Source: an uncultured bacterium (GTDB lineage: Bacteria > Cyanobacteriota > Vampirovibrionia > Gastranaerophilales > Gastranaerophilaceae). Taken from it: a stretch of DNA of 41,232 nucleotides. The notes under the pieces were generated by a model. That model was not told the origin of the DNA. It ran no database searches and saw only the letters and a list, made by a program, of their open reading frames with translations. Positions 25,170 to 33,954 of this stretch are shown in pieces (position 1 is the first letter of the stretch; every line of letters starts with the position of its first letter). A program made the translations under genes and the position numbers. Where the stretch lies: the NCBI GenBank assembly GCA_949292175.1, contig CASEYJ010000005.1:1-41232 (forward strand). Reading direction: 5' to 3'.

Positions 25170-26741
25170 CTAGTCAACAATTTTTATACGACCATCGTCA
25201 ACAATATCAACAGGGGTGCTGGACTGGCGAATTTTCCACTCAACACAGCTATTCAAATCCCAAGGATATTTTTCAACCGCCTGATCATACTTATTCAGCA
25301 TAGATAATTCATCATTACCACTTGAATAATAATCATTTATCGCAACGGAATATATTTTATCACTACGTGGGTTATTAACATCAATAGGAACTTCATTTCC
25401 GTTCTTATCAATAAATGACATATCATATACAAGTCCGTTTTTAGAAACAGTGTATTTAAGTCCTGAAACATACATAATTCCAGGTTTATTATTTCTGTTA
25501 AGGAAAGATTTTGCACAGAATTTTATAGAATCAACAATTTCTTTTTCTGTATAATTAACCTTCACAATCTTATTTTTAAACGGAGAAATCTCACTTATTG
25601 TTCTGGTATCAATTTTTCCTTTTTCAACATAACCTCTGATATTTGCCGCACCCACTATGGCAATATCAGCGCCAGAACGTTCTCTGATCGCATCAAGTCC
25701 ATAATATGCAAGCGGACTAATTTCAATCAAATCATTTTTCAATGGTGGAGGAGCGATATTAATCCTACCGACAACTTCAGGCTTTCCGAGAATATTTTCA
25801 AAGAAATTTCTTGCAACCAAATTTCTTGAGAACATTCTTGTAGTTGCTACGTTATTTTGAACCTTTTTAATAACGCCGTCTTTATCAAACTCAAGATTTA
25901 AAATTCCGAAATTCTTACCATCACGCCCAGCCTGAGTAATAACAACAGGTTCACCTGACTTAGAATAGAATAAATTTACACCTTCCTTCATGCCTGTCAA
26001 TAAGTTGTGCGAATGCCCTCCAAGAATAACATCCACACCCTCAGTTTCTTTTGCAATTTTTATATCATAGCCGTAACCGCTATGAGAAAGAAGTATAATT
26101 TTATTTACACCTTGCTTTTTGAGTTTTTCAACTTCAAGTTGTATATCTGCAATCGTTTCATCTATATTTGCAGGCTCCAATTTCTGATCTTGGAATACTT
26201 TTCCATACTTAACACGAGAAATTAAATCTGTCGGTAATACGCCGATAATTCCATATTTATGTCCGTTATGTTCTTCAATATAAGATTTTTCGATATGTCC
26301 TGCAATTTCGCTATCCGGAGAAGTCTTCATATTACAAGCAAGTAATTTATAATCTACGTTCTTTGCAAGCTCAGTAAACTCCTTCGACTTCATATCACAT
26401 TCGTGATTTCCAACGGCAGAAGCTGTAACTCCGATGAACTTTAAAAAATTAATCGCAATCTGATTAATCTTTTTATCTTCTCCAAGCATAATGTCACCGG
26501 ATGCAAGTTTAAGCTTATCCGTTTGAACAGACGGAACAAAACTATCAAATTGGTTTGAAGCCGTCACTGTACGCTCCATATTGATAGCCTTGCCATGGTA
26601 GTCATTAACATAAAAAATGCTTGTACGGGTATTTCCCGCCAAGCCGTCTGAACCAAAACTATTGTTGCCTTTTAATTTTTTCTGACTCTTGAACCTGTTA
26701 TATATTAGGTTTGTTGTTTCCATCGATATTGGACTAATCAT
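25170..26741 (-). CDS. 5'-nucleotidase / UshA-like metallophosphoesterase (523 aa)
   Basis: The two-domain 5'-nucleotidase plan is clear. The metallophosphatase domain has FYVNDYHG, ASGDIMLG, VGNHECD, LLSHSGYG and GGHSHN, in order. A 5_nucleotid_C domain follows (about residues 320-495) with IVGAANIRGY, ISEISPFKNKI and SVAINDYYSSG. Such enzymes hydrolyse nucleotides and are normally exported, but this chain has no signal peptide; its N-terminus (MISPISMETTNLIYNRFKSQ) is basic and hydrophilic. The start at 26741 has GAGGGA 8 nt upstream; an ATG ten codons earlier lacks a ribosome site. Transcribed leftwards, 24 bp before prfB starts, possibly with it. Confidence 0.9.
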   Translation of the reverse strand: MISPISMETTNLIYNRFKSQKKLKGNNSFGSDGLAGNTRTSIFYVNDYHGKAINMERTVTASNQFDSFVPSVQTDKLKLASGDIMLGEDKKINQIAINFLKFIGVTASAVGNHECDMKSKEFTELAKNVDYKLLACNMKTSPDSEIAGHIEKSYIEEHNGHKYGIIGVLPTDLISRVKYGKVFQDQKLEPANIDETIADIQLEVEKLKKQGVNKIILLSHSGYGYDIKIAKETEGVDVILGGHSHNLLTGMKEGVNLFYSKSGEPVVITQAGRDGKNFGILNLEFDKDGVIKKVQNNVATTRMFSRNLVARNFFENILGKPEVVGRINIAPPPLKNDLIEISPLAYYGLDAIRERSGADIAIVGAANIRGYVEKGKIDTRTISEISPFKNKIVKVNYTEKEIVDSIKFCAKSFLNRNNKPGIMYVSGLKYTVSKNGLVYDMSFIDKNGNEVPIDVNNPRSDKIYSVAINDYYSSGNDELSMLNKYDQAVEKYPWDLNSCVEWKIRQSSTPVDIVDDGRIKIVD

Positions 26742-26850
26742 CTTTTTTAATCCCTCTACATTTAACCTCATAAATATATATTTTTGCTAGTCATGGTTAA
26801 TGATTTTTACAAAAGTTTACAGTGAATCTGTTTACAAAAAACCTTTGTAG

Positions 26851-26856
26851 TATAAT
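26851..26856 (+). promoter_or_regulatory. -10 box six bases before the mnmG start (leaderless)
   Basis: TATAAT at 26851-26856 is followed by six bases and the ATG of mnmG. No ribosome site is present. A -35 match is weak (TTTACA at 26831-26836 is only 14 bp away; CTGTTT at the 17-bp spacing is poor). Confidence 0.5.
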
Positions 26857-26862
26857 TTTATT

Positions 26863-28746
26863 ATGAATTACCTCAATAATACATTTGATGTCATAGTAGT
26901 AGGAGCGGGACACGCCGGATGTGAAGCAGCACTATCTTGTGCAAGACTTGGAATGAAGGTATTACTCGCTACACTTAATGTTGAAAACATTGCACTTCAA
27001 CCTTGCAACCCTGCAATCGGAGGGCCTGCTAAATCTACATTAGTAAGAGAAATTGCGGCTCTTGGAGGCGAAATGGGTGAAGCTGCGGATGCTACATACA
27101 TACAAATGAAAATGTTAAATTCTTCAAAAGGACCTGCAGTAAGGGCCCTTAGAGCGCAGTCAGACAAAAGAGAATACTCTGACTATATGCGACACGTTAT
27201 AGAAAAGAATGAAAACATCTACTTAAGACAAGCTTGTATTACTGACTTGATAGCAAAAGACGGTGAGATCACCGGCGCAATTGATGAATTTGGAATTGAA
27301 TATAAAGTCCGAGCTGCAGTGTTAACGACAGGGACATCTCTTTCAGGCAGAATATTTGTAGGACTAAAATCTTATAGTGCAGGAAGACTCGGCGAACAAG
27401 CCGCTATCGGCTTATCCGATTCATTGAGAAAACTTGGCATTAACCTTAAAAAATTAAAAACAGGTACTCCTCCAAGAGTTGATAACAGAACTATTGATTA
27501 TTCTAAAATGGAAATTCAACCCGGAGATGACGTTTTAAACTTTTATTCATTCAAACCTAACAGACCAATTAGAAAACAATATCCTTGCTACCTTACAAGG
27601 ACGAATGAAGAAACTCATAATATTATTAGAGCGAATCTGGATAAATCACCAATGTTCCAAGGCCTTATCCAAGGTGTAGGTCCAAGATACTGTCCTTCTA
27701 TTGAGGATAAAGTTGTAAGGTTCCACGAGAACCCTTCTCACCACATATTTATTGAACCTGAGGGACTTGGAACATACGAAATTTATATCCAAGGATTTTC
27801 CAGCAGTCTTCCGGCAGATGTTCAGGTAAAAATGCTTAGAACCTTACCAGGATTAGAAAATGCATACGTCATAAAACCGGCTTACGCAGTTGAATATGAC
27901 TATGTACCTGCCGTTCAGACAACACATTCTCTCATGTCAAAACAGATTAAAGGCTTATTCTTTGCCGGACAAATTAACGGAACAAGCGGTTACGAAGAAG
28001 CTGCGGCACAAGGACTAATTGCCGGAATTAACGCATTTAATTATCTGAATAAATCTGAAATGTTGGAACTTTCAAGAAGTTCTTCATACACAGGGACCTT
28101 GATTGATGATTTGGTTACAAAAGATATCCAAGACCCTTACCGTATGCTTACGTCACGTTCAGAATACAGATTACTTTTGAGACAAGATAATGCTGACGAA
28201 AGATTAACCCCAATAGGGCATAAAATCGGTCTGGTTGATGACGCTCAATTTGCAAGATTTAAAGAAAAACAAGAAAATATCGCAAAAGAAATTGCACGAC
28301 TTAAAGAAGAAAAAGTTCCTGCAAATGAAGAAATTAATGGTATTTTAGCGAAGTACAGAGAACATATCGAACGCGGCATGAAGTTGGCCGAACTTCTAAA
28401 ACGTCCAAACATCAACTATGACGTCATAAAAGAAATACATCCGCAAACAAGAGAACTAAATATTCCAAGAGATGTATATGAACAATCAGAAGTCATGATT
28501 AAATATGACGGATATTTGAAGCGACAAGAATTTCAGGTTGAACAAGCAAGCAAACTTGATAAGTTTAAGATTCCTGAAAATATCGATTACATGTCAATAG
28601 AACACATATCTTCTGAAACTAAAGAAAAATTAAACAAAATAAGACCGAAAACATTGGCTCAAGCTTCACGTATCGGAGGGGTGAAACCAGCTGATATATC
28701 AGTACTTATGGTTATGCTTGAAAAACATACTATTTCTAAATCATAA
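26863..28746 (+). CDS. mnmG: tRNA uridine-34 modification enzyme MnmG/GidA (627 aa)
   Basis: MnmG with MnmE installs (carboxymethyl)aminomethyl groups at the wobble uridine of tRNAs. The FAD-binding start VIVVGAGHAGCEAALSCARLG, the PCNPAIGGPAKSTLVREI stretch, GTPPRVD, PRYCPSIEDKVVRF, and GLFFAGQINGTSGYEEAAAQG are all diagnostic, as is the C-terminal helical domain with RPKTLAQASRIGGVKPADIS. Length 627 is typical. The ATG stands six bases after a TATAAT box with no ribosome site, implying a leaderless message. The tRNA-Gly gene follows 62 bp downstream. Confidence 0.97.
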   Translation: MNYLNNTFDVIVVGAGHAGCEAALSCARLGMKVLLATLNVENIALQPCNPAIGGPAKSTLVREIAALGGEMGEAADATYIQMKMLNSSKGPAVRALRAQSDKREYSDYMRHVIEKNENIYLRQACITDLIAKDGEITGAIDEFGIEYKVRAAVLTTGTSLSGRIFVGLKSYSAGRLGEQAAIGLSDSLRKLGINLKKLKTGTPPRVDNRTIDYSKMEIQPGDDVLNFYSFKPNRPIRKQYPCYLTRTNEETHNIIRANLDKSPMFQGLIQGVGPRYCPSIEDKVVRFHENPSHHIFIEPEGLGTYEIYIQGFSSSLPADVQVKMLRTLPGLENAYVIKPAYAVEYDYVPAVQTTHSLMSKQIKGLFFAGQINGTSGYEEAAAQGLIAGINAFNYLNKSEMLELSRSSSYTGTLIDDLVTKDIQDPYRMLTSRSEYRLLLRQDNADERLTPIGHKIGLVDDAQFARFKEKQENIAKEIARLKEEKVPANEEINGILAKYREHIERGMKLAELLKRPNINYDVIKEIHPQTRELNIPRDVYEQSEVMIKYDGYLKRQEFQVEQASKLDKFKIPENIDYMSIEHISSETKEKLNKIRPKTLAQASRIGGVKPADISVLMVMLEKHTISKS

Positions 28747-28808
28747 ATACAGACTTGCAAAATTTTTATGTTTGAGTTAAATTAAGAGATGTCAATAAAA
28801 TAACTTAT

Positions 28809-28881
28809 GCGGAAGTAGCTCAGTTGGTAGAGCATCTGCCTTCCAAGCAGATTGTCGCGAGTTCGAGTCTCGTCTTCCGCT
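28809..28881 (+). tRNA. tRNA-Gly(TCC)
   Basis: Acceptor GCGGAAG/CTTCCGC with discriminator T, D-arm GCTC-AGTTGGTA-GAGC, anticodon stem TCTGC/GCAGA around CTTCCAA (anticodon TCC), T-arm CGAG-TTCGAGT-CTCG. CCA is not encoded. A T-run follows at once. Its last 17 bases and following sequence recur at 29037. Confidence 0.95.
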
Positions 28882-29070
28882 TTTTTTCATGGTTTATTTT
28901 TCTTTTTTATGGCAGAAATCTTTATTGCAAGACAGCCTCTCACTCGGCGTTGTTTCTCGGTTACTCTAAACAACTTGAGTTCTACTCGCGAGCATCCTGC
29001 CTCGTAAGACTCGTGTTGCTCGTCTACGATGCAGGGGAGTCTCGTCTTCCGCTTTTTTCATGGTTTATTT
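28865..29070. repeat. Direct repeat of the tRNA-Gly 3' end flanking a short insert
   Basis: GAGTCTCGTCTTCCGC plus the T-run and CATGGTTTATTT at 28865-28899 recur at 29037-29070 with one T fewer. The 137 bp between copies are richer in GC than the surroundings. They contain a hairpin GTTGTTT/AAACAAC, a stretch GAGCATCCTGCCT close to GAGCATCTGCCT of the tRNA, and three 9-nt steps each starting CTCGT. It may be the scar of a tRNA-targeted element or a decayed tRNA copy. The 279-bp gap to mscS holds no gene. Confidence 0.75.
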
Positions 29071-29160
29071 CTTTGAAACTCTAAGATTTTCCCAATACAC
29101 ACCACATTTGATTTTAGAATATTTTTAGATATAATAATTTCATCAAATAAGGGGAAATGT

Positions 29161-30024
29161 ATGTTAGAAAGACTTATTCACTATTTTCACAGAATGCAGG
29201 AAGTACTCAAAGATATAAATTTTGGATTTATATTTGAAATTGTTATAAACCTAGTTATTCTTACCATTATCTTTAAGATTTTAGATTTATGCGAAGAAAA
29301 AATTAAAAGCAACTTCCTTAAGAAAAATGCCAATACCCAAATGGTAAAAATAGTTCCACCTATTAACAGAATAGTAAAATTCACTATATTCCTGATTGTT
29401 TTGGCCTCATTTTTACAAACACACGGCTATTCAGTTTCATCATTAATAGCCGGTTTCGGAATTACAGGTTTGGCAGTAGGTCTTGCTGCGAACTCTGCAC
29501 TCGCAAATATTTTTGGAACAATTTCAATTTACTCAGATAAGTCATTCCAAGTTGGAGATTACATCAAGTGTGGAGAATACGAAGGGACTGTTGAAGACAT
29601 CAATATGCGCTCTACAAAGATCAGAACACTTGATAATGCTCTTACAATTATCCCTAACAGTTCTGTTGCAGATGGAGCTATAATTAATATTTCTGCTGCA
29701 CACAGAAAAAGAATTTTCGAAACCATTGGAGTAACTTACGACACAAGCAACGAGAAATTGGAAAGAGCAATTAAAATCATAGAAGAAATTCTTGAAAGTC
29801 ACGACGACATTACCAAAGATTACATAGTAACCCTTCATAAACTTGATGACAGCTCAATTAATATAAGGGTTAACGCCTACGTAAAAACAAAAGTGTTTGC
29901 GAAATACCTAAAAGTAAAAGAAGCTTTTCTCCTTGAAGTAATAAAAAAATTCAGAGAAGAAGGTATAGAATTTGCATTCCCATCTCAAACGGTATACCTT
30001 GCGGGTAATGGCGATGAAAATTAA
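29161..30024 (+). CDS. mscS: Small-conductance mechanosensitive channel, MscS family (287 aa)
   Basis: MscS channels open under membrane tension to release solutes during osmotic downshock. Three hydrophobic segments occur (about 20-42, 66-84, and the pore helix). The pore-lining TM3 reads LIAGFGITGLAVGLAANSALANIFG with the glycine/alanine ladder, followed by the beta domain (FQVGDYIKCGEYEGTVEDIN, MRSTKIRTLDNALTIIPNS) and the C-terminal alpha/beta domain. Length fits E. coli MscS (286). GGGGAAA lies 3-8 nt upstream. The 3' end overlaps rlmH by 11 bp. Confidence 0.95.
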   Translation: MLERLIHYFHRMQEVLKDINFGFIFEIVINLVILTIIFKILDLCEEKIKSNFLKKNANTQMVKIVPPINRIVKFTIFLIVLASFLQTHGYSVSSLIAGFGITGLAVGLAANSALANIFGTISIYSDKSFQVGDYIKCGEYEGTVEDINMRSTKIRTLDNALTIIPNSSVADGAIINISAAHRKRIFETIGVTYDTSNEKLERAIKIIEEILESHDDITKDYIVTLHKLDDSSINIRVNAYVKTKVFAKYLKVKEAFLLEVIKKFREEGIEFAFPSQTVYLAGNGDEN

Positions 30025-30484
30025 GATTATTGCACTTGGAAAAATTAAAGAAAAATTTCTCAAAGATGGTATTGACGAGTTTCTAAAACGTCTTACGCCA
30101 TACACACCAATTGAAATAGTTGAACTTCAGCCAATTGAAATAAAAGATGAGAACCTTACACAAAAAATATTAGATGAAGAAGGCGAAAAAATACTCGCGC
30201 ACATAAAGCCTCAGTCCTACGTAATTACAATGGAAATTAACGGCAAACAATTTTCTTCCGAAGAATTTTCAAGCCAATTGGAAACCTTAATTAACGATGG
30301 TACAACCGAGCTTGTATTTGTTATAGGCTCGTCCTGCGGGATTTCAAGAAATGTATCAAACAGAGCGAATATAAAAATGAGTATGTCTAAAATGACATTT
30401 TTGCACCAATTTGCAAGACTTCTTTTGGTCGAACAAATATATCGTGCTTTTAAAATTATGCGCCACGAAACTTATCACAAATAA
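30014..30484 (+). CDS. rlmH: 23S rRNA pseudouridine-1915 N3-methyltransferase RlmH (156 aa)
   Basis: RlmH is a SPOUT methyltransferase that modifies helix 69 of 23S rRNA in assembled ribosomes. The N-terminus MKIKIIALGKIKEKFL, the SAM-binding knot LVFVIGSSCGIS, and the C-terminal FARLLLVEQIYRAFKI and HETYHK are characteristic. The start at 30014 gives 156 residues, the usual RlmH length; a frame extending 14 codons upstream is not needed. It overlaps the end of mscS by 11 bp, so the two are translationally coupled. Confidence 0.96.
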   Translation: MKIKIIALGKIKEKFLKDGIDEFLKRLTPYTPIEIVELQPIEIKDENLTQKILDEEGEKILAHIKPQSYVITMEINGKQFSSEEFSSQLETLINDGTTELVFVIGSSCGISRNVSNRANIKMSMSKMTFLHQFARLLLVEQIYRAFKIMRHETYHK

Positions 30485-30496
30485 AAGCCCTCACTA

Positions 30497-30525
30497 TTGT
30501 CAACTCTCAGAAAAAATGATATAAT
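30497..30525 (+). promoter_or_regulatory. Strong sigma-70-type promoter
   Basis: TTGTCA (30497-30502), a 17-bp spacer and perfect TATAAT (30520-30525) lie 28 bp before the start of the HEXXH protein and directly after rlmH. Confidence 0.75.
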
Positions 30526-30553
30526 CACTGCGGAGACAAAAAGGAGCTTTATA

Positions 30554-32278
30554 ATGAAAACGTACACACTCAACTTATCAATGGATGAGCTTGAAAAGCG
30601 CACTGGTAAAGATTATTTAATAACTAAAAAATTTCTTAAACCTGATGCACCTGAATACACTTCACTCGCAGATGGTGATAAAGAGGCTTTAAAACACCTG
30701 GTAAAAGCCGCAAATATTTTAGAAATAATAAACATGCAACTTGATAACGAGGATAATTTACCGTTTAAAGAATTTTTGGAAGCTGAAATTAAAAAAGGCA
30801 ATAAACAAGCTGAACTTACGAAAATTCTATTTGATGCCCAAAAAGGAATAAACGCTATTGACTCAATGTCACAACCAATTTATTTAGCAAAAGAAGTTCC
30901 GGGAAGAGCAGGCAAGGGTGTTTATCCTTCTGACCTGAGCAAAGAAGAATTTCATTCAATCCTAACGAAAATGCTTTTGGACGGCAAATCAGACGATGTA
31001 AGAAAAATACTTACACAGCGCTCTGTCGTAGAAAGAGTTGGAGACGAGCTTATCGGCATAGACTATATCGACAAGTTCAAAGAGGATTTTGCCAAAATGG
31101 CAGATGAACTGGAAAAAGCCAGCGAAACATCTAGAAATGAAGACTTTAATGAATATCTTAAACTCCAGGCAAAAGCACTAAGAGTTGCAGATCCTATGCT
31201 TGACGCAGAAGCAGATAAAAAATGGGCAACTCTTCAGGATACCCCTCTTGAATTTACGATTACTAGAGAAAATTATGCAGATGAAATGACAGGAACAGTT
31301 ATTGAGAACGCTGCATTAAAAGCATTGCTTGATGAAAATCGTATTACACCAATCCCTAAAGATTTTCTTGGCGGAAGAGTTGGGATAGTGAACAAAAAGG
31401 GTACAGAAGCCTTAATGGCAATAAAAAAATATCTTCCAACACTTGCCAAAAACATGCCATACAATGATGAATACGAACAAAACATTAAACCTGACGAAGA
31501 TACAAAACAAACTATGGTTGATGTTGATATGGTGCAAGCTGCGGGTGATGTCGGTGAATATAGAGGAGGAATTACCCTTGCGGAAAACCTTCCTAATGAT
31601 GATAAACTGTCACTCACAATAGGCGGAGGAAGACGTAACGTTTACCACAGACAAATAAGATTTATAAGTGATATGAAAAAGCTTCAAGAAAGACTTGACG
31701 AAATTCTGGACAAAGAACAACATCAGTATTATCTTGATGAAGCAGATCACTGGTTCACCATTGGACATGAAAATGCTCACTCTCTTGGACCGAAAAAAGG
31801 TAACGAAACGCTTGGAAAATATCGCAATATTATCGAAGAGAACAAAGCTGATATGGGTTCTTTGGCATTCGTTGACCTGCTAACCGAGCTTGGAATGTAC
31901 ACAGAAGAACAAAGAAAACAAATTATCGTAACAACAATGGCTGATAATTTCTTGAAATCAAAACCTACACTTTCACAAGCACATAGAGTAAGAACAGTTA
32001 TGCAAAACAAATATTTTGCAGATCGTGGTGCTTACGATATCATTGACGGAAAAATCCACGTTAATATTGATAAAGTTGTACCAATTGCAAAAGAAATGCT
32101 CGCTGAAATTGTAAGAATACAAATAGATGGAGATTTCAAAAAAGCTGAAAAATATGTACTGGATAACTTTGTATGGACAGACAATATGGAATTTATCGCA
32201 CAGAAACTCCAGAAAATAAACAAAACTCTAAATGGCAGACTGGAAACTGAATTAGCAGATAAACTCGCTGAAGAATAA
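30554..32278 (+). CDS. DPP III-like (M49-type) zinc metalloprotein (574 aa)
   Basis: The zinc motif HENAH (H405-H409) in FTIGHENAHSLGP and, 19 residues later, EENKAD (428-433) match the HEXXH...EExxAD pattern of bacterial proteins related to dipeptidyl peptidase III, in which true DPP III has HEXXGH and EECRAE. Other family-like segments are EYRGGITLAENLPND and GGGRRNVYHRQ. There is no signal peptide, so the protein is cytoplasmic. Whether it is a dipeptidyl peptidase, another hydrolase, or inactive is not shown by sequence. The start at 30554 has AAAAGGAG 8 nt upstream and a strong promoter 28 bp before. A terminator closes it as a single-gene unit. Confidence 0.75.
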   Translation: MKTYTLNLSMDELEKRTGKDYLITKKFLKPDAPEYTSLADGDKEALKHLVKAANILEIINMQLDNEDNLPFKEFLEAEIKKGNKQAELTKILFDAQKGINAIDSMSQPIYLAKEVPGRAGKGVYPSDLSKEEFHSILTKMLLDGKSDDVRKILTQRSVVERVGDELIGIDYIDKFKEDFAKMADELEKASETSRNEDFNEYLKLQAKALRVADPMLDAEADKKWATLQDTPLEFTITRENYADEMTGTVIENAALKALLDENRITPIPKDFLGGRVGIVNKKGTEALMAIKKYLPTLAKNMPYNDEYEQNIKPDEDTKQTMVDVDMVQAAGDVGEYRGGITLAENLPNDDKLSLTIGGGRRNVYHRQIRFISDMKKLQERLDEILDKEQHQYYLDEADHWFTIGHENAHSLGPKKGNETLGKYRNIIEENKADMGSLAFVDLLTELGMYTEEQRKQIIVTTMADNFLKSKPTLSQAHRVRTVMQNKYFADRGAYDIIDGKIHVNIDKVVPIAKEMLAEIVRIQIDGDFKKAEKYVLDNFVWTDNMEFIAQKLQKINKTLNGRLETELADKLAEE

Positions 32279-32306
32279 AACGAAGTTAAGAATAAAAACA
32301 AAACTA

Positions 32307-32340
32307 AAAAAATCCCGTACTTAATAGGTACGGGATTTTT
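32307..32340. terminator. Bidirectional terminator
   Basis: ATCCCGTAC pairs with GTACGGGAT around TTAATAG, with A-runs before and five T after, between the convergent HEXXH and SPFH genes. Confidence 0.9.
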
Positions 32341-32359
32341 AATGATAAAACTTATGAAA

Positions 32360-33340
32360 TTATTTTGCAGAAGAACTGTCGAACATTTGTTTTATACCGT
32401 CAACAGAAGATAAAATTCCTGTTGCTTCATACGGCATATAAACAACCTTATTATTCTGTCCTTCAGTTATACTACCAAGAGTTTCTAAATATTTCATCGC
32501 AATAAGGTACTTATCAGGTTGACCTTTATCAGCAAAAGCTTCCATAATTCTTGCGATAGCTTCCTTTTCAGCTTCAGCTTCAATAATACGAGCCTGAGCA
32601 ACACCTTCTGCACGTAAAATTTCAGCCTGCTTTGCACCTTCAGCTGAACGAATAGCGGCTTCTTTTTCACCTTCAGCTTTTCTGATTGCAGCTTCTTTCA
32701 AACCTTCTGCCTCTGTAATAGTTGCAGTTTTTTCTCTATCTGCCTTCATCAACTTGTCCATAGAAGCTTGAATATCAGCAGGAGGGAAAATATCTTGAAT
32801 TTCTACACGATTAACCTTTACACCCCATTTGTTTGTAGCTTCATCTAATATTGTACGAAGTTCTGTGTTAATTGTGTTACGAGATGTAAGAGTCTTCTGC
32901 AAATCCATTTGACCAACAAGGTTTCTTAAGTTGGTTTGAGTAAGTTTTTCAATTGCCTCAGGAAGGTTAGCAATTTCATAAACAGCACTCTTCGCATCAA
33001 CGATTTGGAAATAAATTAAAGCGTTGATTGTAATTGATACGTTATCCTCAGTAATTACATTTTGACGAGGGAAATCATACATCTGTTCACGTTTATCAAT
33101 TCTGTCCACCAATCTTAGAGTATAATAAGGCTGACCATCAAACCCTCTTTGGACTTGTTTTGTCAAAATTCCCCTTGGCGCTTCAAGGATCGGGAAGATA
33201 AAATTAAGACCTGCTGTAAGGGTCTTTTCATAACGTCCCATTCTTTCAATAATAACTTCTTGTTGTTGCTGAACAATAATAATACCTTTAGCAACATAAA
33301 CCACGAGAGCAACTAATAGTATAAATATAAGCATTAACAC
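32360..33340 (-). CDS. qmcA: SPFH/stomatin-family membrane protein, QmcA-like (326 aa)
   Basis: One N-terminal membrane helix (residues 1-24) is followed by the SPFH domain: QQQQEVIIERMGRYEKTL-AGLNFIFP, QNVITEDNVSITINALIYFQ (in parts), NLRNLVGQMDLQKTLTSR and WGVKVNRVEIQDI-PP. A coiled-coil with alanine/glutamate repeats follows (EAEGLKEAAIRKAEGEKEAA and similar). These proteins form large membrane cages with protease-control or membrane-order roles. The NfeD-like gene 14 bp upstream is the usual partner of this family. AAAGGAAAG lies some 10 nt before the ATG. Confidence 0.93.
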   Translation of the reverse strand: MLMLIFILLVALVVYVAKGIIIVQQQQEVIIERMGRYEKTLTAGLNFIFPILEAPRGILTKQVQRGFDGQPYYTLRLVDRIDKREQMYDFPRQNVITEDNVSITINALIYFQIVDAKSAVYEIANLPEAIEKLTQTNLRNLVGQMDLQKTLTSRNTINTELRTILDEATNKWGVKVNRVEIQDIFPPADIQASMDKLMKADREKTATITEAEGLKEAAIRKAEGEKEAAIRSAEGAKQAEILRAEGVAQARIIEAEAEKEAIARIMEAFADKGQPDKYLIAMKYLETLGSITEGQNNKVVYMPYEATGILSSVDGIKQMFDSSSAK

Positions 33341-33354
33341 AAACTTTCCTTTCT

Positions 33355-33780
33355 TTAAATTTTTTCTACATATAAAACTAAACTATCATTTTTGACAATT
33401 TTAACCTCAGCTCCTACAGGAATTTTATCCCCGCTTTCAATTCGAGCATTCCACCTTTCATCATAAATTGTCACAGCACCTGAATTTGTCGTAACCGGTT
33501 CTGTTACCTTAACAATTTTTCCAATATATTTGTCATCCAATCCTGTTTGCTTATCTTTTTCATCCTTACGTCTCAATAGAATAGGTCTGATTAACCATAT
33601 TGAGAGAATGGATAAAATAATAAAATCAATGATTAAAGCATTGATACTGTTGACAAACAACGACAACAACGCTGTAAGGACGCCCGCAATCGCAAAATTC
33701 AGGAAAAAAGCGGAAGGAACTATAATTTCCAATATTACGGCAACAACTGCAACAATGGAAAATATTTGCCATAAAGCCAT
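33355..33780 (-). CDS. NfeD-like membrane protein (141 aa)
   Basis: This is a short-form NfeD. Three hydrophobic helices (about residues 4-24, 26-44 and 47-66) lead into a C-terminal OB-fold of about 60 residues (YIGKIVKVTEPVTTNSGAV ... ERWNARIESGDKIPVGAEVKI). The W-x-A motif and the sequence around GDKIP-G-EV are typical. NfeD proteins are almost always encoded with an SPFH protein, as here, and are thought to assist its assembly. AGGAG lies 9 nt upstream. The gene is the first of the two-gene leftward unit. Confidence 0.93.
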   Translation of the reverse strand: MALWQIFSIVAVVAVILEIIVPSAFFLNFAIAGVLTALLSLFVNSINALIIDFIILSILSIWLIRPILLRRKDEKDKQTGLDDKYIGKIVKVTEPVTTNSGAVTIYDERWNARIESGDKIPVGAEVKIVKNDSLVLYVEKI

Positions 33781-33954
33781 AACCTAAAACTCCTATCTCT
33801 AATACAAAAGAGAGTATAACACATATTTACAGCATCGTCAATTATTCATAAGGGGGTTCAAATTTCAAAGTTAATTTCTAAAACATTTATCTGATTTTGC
33901 AAAAGTTTACCCCGAACAATCCGTAAAAGATATAACAAAGAAAGGAAGGTTATT

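Noticed and set aside
28824..29084. Plus-strand 86-codon frame over tRNA-Gly and its downstream repeat
   Set aside because: It starts within the tRNA and follows the repeat; no ribosome site.
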